This document shows, piece after piece, positions 28,154-34,516 of a stretch of DNA of 34,516 bases. Within the stretch, counting starts at the first letter, position 1; every line of letters starts with the position of its first letter. The notes under the pieces were generated by a model. That model was not told where the DNA came from, made no database searches, and saw only the letters and a program-made list of their open reading frames with translations. Made by a program: the position numbers and the translations under genes. Where the stretch lies: contig CM044495.1 of the NCBI GenBank assembly GCA_024364805.1, positions 28,369,314 through 28,403,829 on the forward strand, written 5' to 3'. The stretch is from Euprymna scolopes. Lineage: Eukaryota; Mollusca; Cephalopoda; Sepiida; Sepiolidae.

Positions 28154-28441
28154 TTGGCTGGTTGTTTTTGTTTTACGGCATATCAACCCTTTTCAGATTA
28201 TTTAATGCCGAATCCAGTGATGTTTGAAGAAATTTTTTTAATAGAATATATATATATATATATATTTTTTTTTTTCAAGTCGGTTTCTATTTAACCCATA
28301 GTTAGGGCCCTTACAAGTACTATCACTCCGGGTCAGAGTGGAACTGAGAGTAATGGCAATTAAAGGGTGCCTCACCACTCCCTAAAGCCCGCAAGCTGGG
28401 GGCCTTACCATTGGATATAGTTTAAGGTCATTTCCTGGACC
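28154..28441 (-). repeat. SINE S, full copy inside LINE B4
   Basis: 288 bp, flanked by the 13-bp direct repeat CTATTTATATGGG (28141-28153 and 28442-28454). Orientation is given by the A/C-rich tail at the 28154 side. An AT/T tract at 28245-28275 is expanded relative to the copy at 21891-22162. Confidence 0.9.
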
Positions 28442-28555
28442 CTATTTATATGGGTGATTCAGTGGTGGGAATACATAGATATTTGTCGCATACATAGAGC
28501 GTAGGAAGCGATTTGGGATCACTTTTATTGTATTCCTAGGAGAAACTTAACACAA

Positions 28556-29061
28556 ATCATTTGTGCTGTTTCTTATTTTATCTTCCGAAGTCACATGCAC
28601 GTATACACACACTAAAATCTATTCACACACGGGTGTTCATAAAAATTCATTTGCGCGGGCATTATCACATTCACGCACACCAAACCCCTTGGTGTCAAAA
28701 ACCAGGACTCTTGAAAAAGGGCCGACGGATCAGGTCTCGATAAAAATGCTTATTTCTGCCAATTTCTGGGACCTCGTCAAAAAAAATAACTTTCGGCAGA
28801 CACAAAGAGAGGACGCGGGAAGCACGCACGCAGAGCGAATACAGTAGCACACACAACAGGCTGTATCACACACCAAGGAACATTGGTTGACTCTCTCTTT
28901 CTCTCATTTTCTTCCTCTCTTCCTTTTGATACAGGCTGCCACGTGTACACACACAAAAAAAATTTCTTAACGTAAATAAACAAACAACAAATATTTATTT
29001 TTCATTTATTCTTCGGGGGGCGGTATGCAAATCCCCAACAGATTTAAATTTTACAATTTGC
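28556..29061. other. No recognised gene
   Basis: CA-rich patches (28600-28680, 28840-28960). No family, frame or RNA was identified. Confidence 0.4.
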
Positions 29062-29094
29062 AGATGTACCTAGCGTTGCCCGGTATTAAACAAT

Positions 29095-29129
<35 letters not shown>

Positions 29130-29560
29130 GGAAAGAAACCGAGACCTGCATGTGCAAGTATTATGTTTTTTCTAAACAGTTCACTTCTTGTAAGTAAAAA
29201 AAAAATACTCAAGCTGAGATCGAAACCAAATCTAGTTCAGACCGATAACCATTAGGCCAGCTTGCCACATCGTTGAAAGATGTTTTCAAACCTACTTATT
29301 CTTTTAACATAAGGAAGTTGCCATGTGAACAATTCGCGCATGCGCAGTCTAAAACAATTGACAAACAGATAAAAATCTGATGAACTCCCAAGTACCAATT
29401 TTTCAATTTGGACCCCCTTAGTAGTCCTTTTTCCGGATTAACAATTTTTCCACATGTCTGAAAACCCTATATACCAAATTTCAAGTCTGCAGATAAAAAA
29501 TTCAAGTATATAGGTCAAGAATTGTTCTCACACACAAATTATCACTTTTAAAGACATAGA
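29062..29560 (-). mobile_element. Non-autonomous Helitron H2 (copy b)
   Basis: Minus strand, starting TCTATGTCTTTAAAAGTGAT (ending 29560) after an A. The hairpin region near 29067-29085 reads ACCGGGCAACGCTAGG, and the final CTAG appears worn (CATCTG). The tRNA-like module is at 29213-29265 (CTGGCCTAATGGTTATCGG and GGTTTCGATCTC). An A30 run at 29099-29128 is expanded compared with copy a. Confidence 0.7.
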
Positions 29561-30269
29561 TTTGAAGTTTTATGGTGGTTATGCTTTCACAGCCCTTTTA
29601 GGTGTTCGCTCAGAGATTCAGGAACACTTCCATTGTCTTTCACGGTAAATTCTAGATAAGAATAGATAAACGCTATGTAAATTCTCTAACCTTCATTTGT
29701 ATGAGGAAAACATAAACACACATACATTAAGTTTATGTATAGGTGTTACATATTTTTCTGACTGTATCTACGCGATATAGCCAGGGATTCATTAATGTCA
29801 CTTTAGTTTATTATTAATAATAATAATAACATGTAACAAATCACAAAAATGCTCAAAATTAAAGGGAGATAACTTATATTTTTTACCTTTTAAGATAAGA
29901 ATTATCTCCGTATGTTAAGCCGTTTAAGATCATTGTTTTAAATCATCTCTATTCTAACATTCTTCTTACAGGAAAACTATTTATTAAAAAAATGTAAGCA
30001 AATGAGACTTTTTGGTGCAATGAACATGCTGCAATGATTTAAAAAAATCGTTAGTCAGAATCAAATATCGATTCATCAAAACCACTGCTGTTTAAGTCTA
30101 ACATGAAAAATCCGACCGGATAACCGTTTACATATGATATGATACACAAATTTTCAAATGTAAATTCATAGTATATGTTTGACAATTTAAAATTAACCCA
30201 CACACGTATTAACTTGAAAAAAATTATTATATGTCTACTTGATCTTTTTGACGTTGTAAAGCGATCCAT
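29561..30269. other. No recognised gene
   Basis: AT-rich, with an (ATA)n patch at about 29810-29830. Nothing was identified. Confidence 0.4.
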
Positions 30270-30573
30270 ATTTTTTTTTTACATAGGTATCACCATTTAT
30301 CAAGTCCAAGAGGCCACTCGAGGATAAGGGTTAAAGAGTGTACAGTAGAAATTGGACAATATAGTAATCATTAGTAAATGGAAATTCAGTAAATTTGTTA
30401 ACAAGTGGAACGGCTAATCAAGAACTTGTTTACGTTAGACTTGAAGACAACCATATTGTAGTCAGCTGGAAAGCAGGAAAACGGAAGACAATTCCACAGG
30501 CGTGCAGTTCTAAGAAAGAAGCTTTGTTCATGGAATCTACGTTTAGGTTTAGGCACAGATAAAGAGTGGGGGA
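30270..30573 (-). mobile_element. LINE B 3'-end fragment (B5)
   Basis: Minus orientation. It is nearly identical by eye to 25895-26190: SLSVPKPKRRFHEQSFFLRT, ARLWNCLPFSCFPADYNMVV, the 3' UTR and a poly(A) tail (T run at 30271-30280). The 5' truncation is at 30573. Confidence 0.9.
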
Positions 30574-30881
30574 ATTCTGCTTCTATCACTCCTACAGTCC
30601 TCATCACTAACAAAGAAACAGGTAGTTTGAAAGGATGTAGTGTCAACTCTAGCTAGTCACCGGAACATAATTCTGGATTTTGGCATCATCAGGTGAAAAC
30701 ATTATGATTGATCAACCGTATGAGACAAATAATGCACTGTTCCTAAGTCTGTATAACGAAATATTATCAAAAATGTCCGTAAAAGTACCTTCACAATTTA
30801 GACATAATACGATAGATTTTCGAACAATTCAGAAAACCGTATCGTCTTTAAAATATCGGAAAATACAAAAAATCATACGTA
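30574..30881. other. Unassigned, 72-residue open frame
   Basis: An open frame at 30680-30898 (MASSGENIMIDQPYETNNAL and onward) has plausible composition but no motif I recognise, and it runs into the mariner end. It could be a worn upstream part of the P-like element beyond the mariner fragment, or chance. Confidence 0.3.
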
Positions 30882-31130
30882 CGAGTTGCTTTCATTAGAT
30901 TTCCAGATTTTTTTTTTTTGTACAGGCATTTAAAATTGTCATACATAACTGCCATGTGAACGATTCATGCATGCGCAGTCTAAAATATCGATATGTCATT
31001 GCTATACATTTTATGAGATGACTAACCAATTTTTATGATTTAGGTTCAAATGAACAGTTACAACAGGAATTAGAATACATCCTACTAAAGCCTGATTAGC
31101 ACAGCTGGTGAATTTCAAAAATGCAATCTA
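30882..31130 (+). mobile_element. mariner 5'-end fragment
   Basis: Plus strand copy of the right end of the mariner at 21688-22884. It has the TA target, a worn terminal repeat CGAGTTGCTTTCATTAGATT, TTGTACAGGCATTTAAAATT, then TTTATGAGATGACTAACCAA and the start of the transposase at AAAATGCAATCT. A patch at about 30947-30985 (CCATGTGAACGATTCATGCA) resembles Helitron H2 rather than mariner. It stops where the P-like sequence begins. Confidence 0.75.
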
Positions 31131-32600
31131 GAAGCTTTCAATTGTATATCCCCATCCAGTTAGAACGTCTAGCCCTCTTTTCTTCTTATTCGACTCAGTG
31201 CATATATTAAAATGCATTAGAAACAATTGGCTTGGACAAAAAGATGAACATAAATGTATGATGTTCCCAAAGTTTTGTTATAATGGAAATCATGAATTAG
31301 ATAACATCCAAAGTGCTCCATTTTCTAGTTTACATAAACTTTATGCCCTAGAATCTCAATCACTTGTGAAATATTGCTATAAGTTGACTTCAAAAGCTCT
31401 TTCTCCGACTACTTTTGAAAGGCAAAATGTTAATTTGGTTTTGCAAATTTTCAACGAATATACTAGTCAAGGTTTGCTTAACTTAGGAAAACAGGACTGC
31501 TTGCCAAATTATGCAGAAATCGTAGAATACATTCCATATTTTATATTTGGTGGACAATAGTGAATGTGAAAACACCATATAAAGGTTGTCGACTTCGTAA
31601 TAAATATGCTAATCCACTTACATTAAATAGTGATACTTATAGTTTCCGAAATGTGTTCTGTGACTGGTTAGAAACTTGGAATAGCATTCCTGGAAGAACT
31701 GGTAAGTTAACAAAGGAAACATATACTGCTTTGCACCATACTACTTACGCAATTTTAGAATTGACTAAATATTGTATAAATGTACTGAGCATGGTGTATA
31801 TATCACCAGGAAAGTTTCAGACAGATAACCTTGAGGCAAGGTTTGGCCAGTATTGACAACTTAGTGGAGATCAGTATAATATATCGATACGTCAGGTATA
31901 TGAATGTGAAATGTGAAAAAAAAACTCAGAATGTTGTCAGTTTTAAAATTGCGCTTACCAATTATTAATTGAACTATTGAATTGAAAAATTTTAAAGAAA
32001 CTAACTAGGATGAAATGACAAGGGAGCAAGAGTTACATGTTTATAAATTTAACATAGATGTAACAGAAGATGATATTAATCAATGCAAGGAAGTACTTCC
32101 TGACATATTATACTTATTATTATTTTCATACAGGTTATTGCTGTCATACAGTTTTCAAAAAACTGAAATGCAATAGCTGCAAAATTTTAATATCAGGGAG
32201 AGAGGCTGTTGAAGAAATAGCTGAATTAAACAGCTACTTTCAGAGTATTAACAGAGGTTCTCTGCTATACCCAAATGATATAACTAATAATTTTGTCTTC
32301 TATAATTATATAGTTATAAACAAACTTACAAAACGCGATTCTTTTTTACATTCGATTCATCAGAGAAAATTAGCCATGTACATAACTTTAAATATTTTGG
32401 CTGATCAAAATCGATTATTTCATGTTGACTCTTGTGATGAGGGTCACACTATTCAGCAAATTGAAAAAATGCTGATATGGAGTTCATCGAATTCCCTTAT
32501 AAACAATTTTTGTCGCAAAGAGAATGACAATATTAGTAAAAAAAAATATCAGAAAAAGAAAAATTCAAACTTTTAATTAAATTCTACAACAGATTTTTGA
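31131..32600 (+). mobile_element. P-element/THAP9-like DNA transposon, 5'-truncated
   Basis: Plus strand. It carries the middle and C-terminal parts of a P-superfamily transposase. The 5' terminus, the THAP zinc finger and the N-terminal part are missing, being cut by the mariner fragment. The 3' end was not located; AT-rich sequence follows to about 32840. No inverted repeats or 8-bp target duplication could be identified. Composition is more AT-rich than the LINEs. Confidence 0.85.
31145..32576 (+). pseudogene. P-element/THAP9-like transposase remnant
   Basis: Recognised from FFLFDSVHILKCIRNNWLGQ (31167-31230), which holds the aspartate matching a catalytic D of P transposase. It continues as PKFCYNGNHELDNIQSAPFS, ALSPTTFERQNVNLVLQIFN, NVKTPYKGCRLRNKYANPLT and GKFQTDNLEARFGQY (31810-31854), with the probable catalytic E in LEARFG. 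A stop TGA replaces an expected Arg codon, then QLSGDQYNISIRQVYECE follows. Last come GYCCHTVFKKLKCNSCKILI (about 32126-32190), RGSLLYPNDI and a Lys-rich end. A frame change near 31550 and others around 31900-32120 break it. The family in THAP9 and P cuts and pastes DNA; this copy cannot. Confidence 0.88.
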
Positions 32601-34027
32601 AAAGTTTTAATATTCAGTGTTTGAAATATTTATGCCTTAGTAACTTTGTTTATACTAACATTTGTTTGAATTTAATTTTTAACTTATTGTTTGTTATTCA
32701 GTTAAACTAATTTATCGTTTGTTTTTCAGTTTTGATTTTTAAAATATTGTTTTTTTTTATTTAAAAAATATTTATTGTTCATTTTTATTTATTTCTATTG
32801 AATAAACTTCAGTTTCATACAAATCGAATCGTATTCCTTTTCTTTTTAAACTTTTTAACAACTTTTCTACCTTTCAATTCGTTTTTTATTAATATTGTTA
32901 TTATTAATATTGGATGAGTTTCAGTACAAAGTATCATGTTTATCTTTTTAAATCCAAATTTGAAGTTTTCTAACGCTTTCTGTAAAAAAAATGTCTGCTC
33001 ATTATCGACAGTCTGTGTTCCACTTATCTTGCTTGCTAAGACCTATGGCGATGACGTCATTTTTCAGTTGACAGGCCATCTATGACGATGGTCACGGTTC
33101 AACTGTATGCCGTTTGTATTATTATTTATTTATTTTTTTTAGCTGGGTTCCTACTTAAAAAAAAAAAAAAACAAAAACAAACTACCTCGTATCACACCAA
33201 GACTTTGGCGAGAAGGATACAAACTCAGCTGGTCTTTGAGTAATAATTAAAATATAGTATCTATTCTGGTCAATTTTACGAGACCATCACCTGAGGCATA
33301 ACCCCCTCCTTTGTGAGAGGATGGTTTATAGCAGACCACCTGTGAATTTTCTCAGCCAATCCGGGCCGATCACGACTAATTTTACACACATTCACAGTAC
33401 CTTGTTTCTGAGGAGTTGCGGGAGGGGGGGGGGACTTGATTTAGAAATGGAACTGACCTGGGTCGAAATTTGCCACAGATAAATAAACGACACAATAATT
33501 GAACTCACATATTGGATTAGTTATGATTCAGAAGATCAGATATTGCAAGAGAAGCTAATACTGGTTGAAAAGAAGAGGCAAAATGGAAAAGTTAAAAATA
33601 AAAAGAAATTGACGAAACTAGAGGGAAAGAAATATTTGTGAGTGTAGTCAACGTTACGTGATTCGAGATTGACGCAACAGCACATCAAAGGGGCCGAACG
33701 TGTAGTCAAGGTGGATTTTAAGATGAAACAAAATTGTCATTTTTGCCGATATCTTTAAGGACGCTTCACGAAGCCGATGGCCTCGCCAATGATGGTCCAA
33801 GCTCTGGAGTATCATTACTCACTTGTCTTTCTACACCGCCATAACGCGTGCTAAAAAATTGCCGAGAAAAAAAAAATATGTTAAAAAGAATATTCCGCTA
33901 CACTTGTTGGTCGGTTCTTTGTTCGCAGGAATGAAATACAATTGCAGCTGCATATTCGCGTATTGTCCGTGGAACCATAATCGTATCGTTCTTTAAATCT
34001 AATAAACGCGTAAAAACTTTCACAAAC
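32601..34027. other. No recognised gene
   Basis: AT-rich 3' flank of the P-like element to about 32950, then an A15 run near 33157 and mixed-complexity sequence. A GC-richer patch at 33280-33400 shows no tRNA fold or repeat partner. No coding region is supported. Confidence 0.4.
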
Positions 34028-34361
34028 GACAAGCTACAGCCACTGACAATAATTTCCCCAACTCTCTATCTGTGCCTAAATCTAAACGAAAATTCCATGA
34101 ACAAAACTTCTTTCCTAGAATTGCTCACCTGTGGAACTCTGTATTTCAGCTCTGCTTTCCAGTTGGCTACAACATGGCTGTCTTCAAGTCCAATGTAAAT
34201 AAGTTCTTGTTGAGCTGTCTTCTTAAATAATCAAATTCTACCCAACTTTCACCACTGCCGATTATTACACTGTTATACCACTGACCACCTTACACGCCTT
34301 AACCCTTATCCTTGAGTGACCTCCGGATCTTCATAAATGGTGACACCCTTGTAAAAAAAAT
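34028..34361 (+). mobile_element. LINE B 3'-end fragment (B6)
   Basis: Plus orientation. Remnants of CLNLNENSMNKTSFL and FQLATTWLSSSPM are followed by the conserved 3' UTR (CCTTATCCTTGAGTGACCTC, ATGGTGACACCCTTGTAAAA) and an A tail at 34354-34361. 5'-truncated and frame-broken. Confidence 0.85.
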
Positions 34362-34449
34362 CGACTACAAACAGTTGTTAACTGGAATAAATAGCCACCG
34401 TGAAAAATGACTTGGGTATCAAGTGCTAGAATTGAAACCAAAATATTTA

Positions 34450-34516
34450 AATCAATAATAATAATAAATTATTAATAATAATAATAATAAACAAATTAAT
34501 AATAATAATAAACAAA
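34450..34516. repeat. (AAT)n microsatellite
   Basis: Imperfect AAT/TAA repeats run to the end of the window. Confidence 0.9.

Larger units (their letters stand above)
25872..28555 (-). mobile_element. LINE B, best copy in the window (B4)
   Basis: Minus orientation. The copy runs from about 28555 (end of the endonuclease region, FPPLNHP) through the linker and RT to the 3' UTR and a poly(A) tail (T run at 25872-25894). SINE S (28154-28441) is inserted near the 5' end. It lacks the 5' part: ORF1 and most of the endonuclease. Only one stop and about two frame changes break some 700 codons, so this is a fairly young copy. The Jockey/CR1 group is likely; the clade is not proven. Confidence 0.9.

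Noticed and set aside
30680-30898. 72-residue frame before the P-like transposase
   Set aside because: No motif, and it ends inside the mariner terminal repeat. Kept only as an unassigned stretch.

Overview
The window looks like intergenic or intronic DNA of an animal. It is AT-rich and dominated by microsatellites, decayed non-LTR retrotransposons, small Helitrons, SINE-like repeats and broken DNA transposons. I found no host protein-coding gene or exon that I could defend. The mix (LINEs with many 3'-end copies, tRNA-derived SINEs, a THAP9/P-like transposase, arthropod- or mollusc-like 5S sequence) suggests a lophotrochozoan, most likely a cephalopod. That assignment is inference, not proof.

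Layout, left to right. 290-841 is a small Tc1/mariner element read on the minus strand. 1320-2060 holds microsatellites around a short minus-strand element with a hammerhead ribozyme fold. 2700-5010 holds two decayed copies of one LINE family (called A here). 5085-5148 is a SINE fragment. 5770-7170 is an LTR-retrotransposon fossil (gag, zinc knuckle, protease, start of RT). 8503-9341 is a Helitron inside a Helitron. 10265-10461 is a tRNA-Ala-like SINE carrying a complete hammerhead ribozyme motif. 11272-11610 is the 3' end of a second LINE family (B). 12346-12386 is a third hammerhead-like motif. 12640-12946 is a 5S-rRNA-derived SINE. 14.5-18 kb is mostly simple sequence with a possible solo LTR. 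18.2-25.0 kb is a nest of LINE A and B copies, Helitrons, a mariner element and a SINE. 25.87-28.55 kb is the best LINE B copy, itself split by the same SINE. 29.06-29.56 kb is a Helitron. 30.88-32.6 kb is a mariner fragment followed by a P-element/THAP9-like transposase. 34.03-34.36 kb is a last LINE B tail.

The most interesting signal is the repeated pairing of a tRNA-like Pol III promoter (or at least a B-box-like motif) with a type I hammerhead fold just downstream. It is complete at 10342-10386, nearly complete at 1709-1752 and weaker at 12346-12386. The three copies differ in every stem sequence but share the core (CTGATGA, GAAA) and a very short self-complementary stem III. Related architectures are known (schistosome SINE-like Sm-alpha elements, metazoan retrozymes, Penelope-like elements), so the class is not new. 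This particular tRNA-Ala/hammerhead family may be undescribed.
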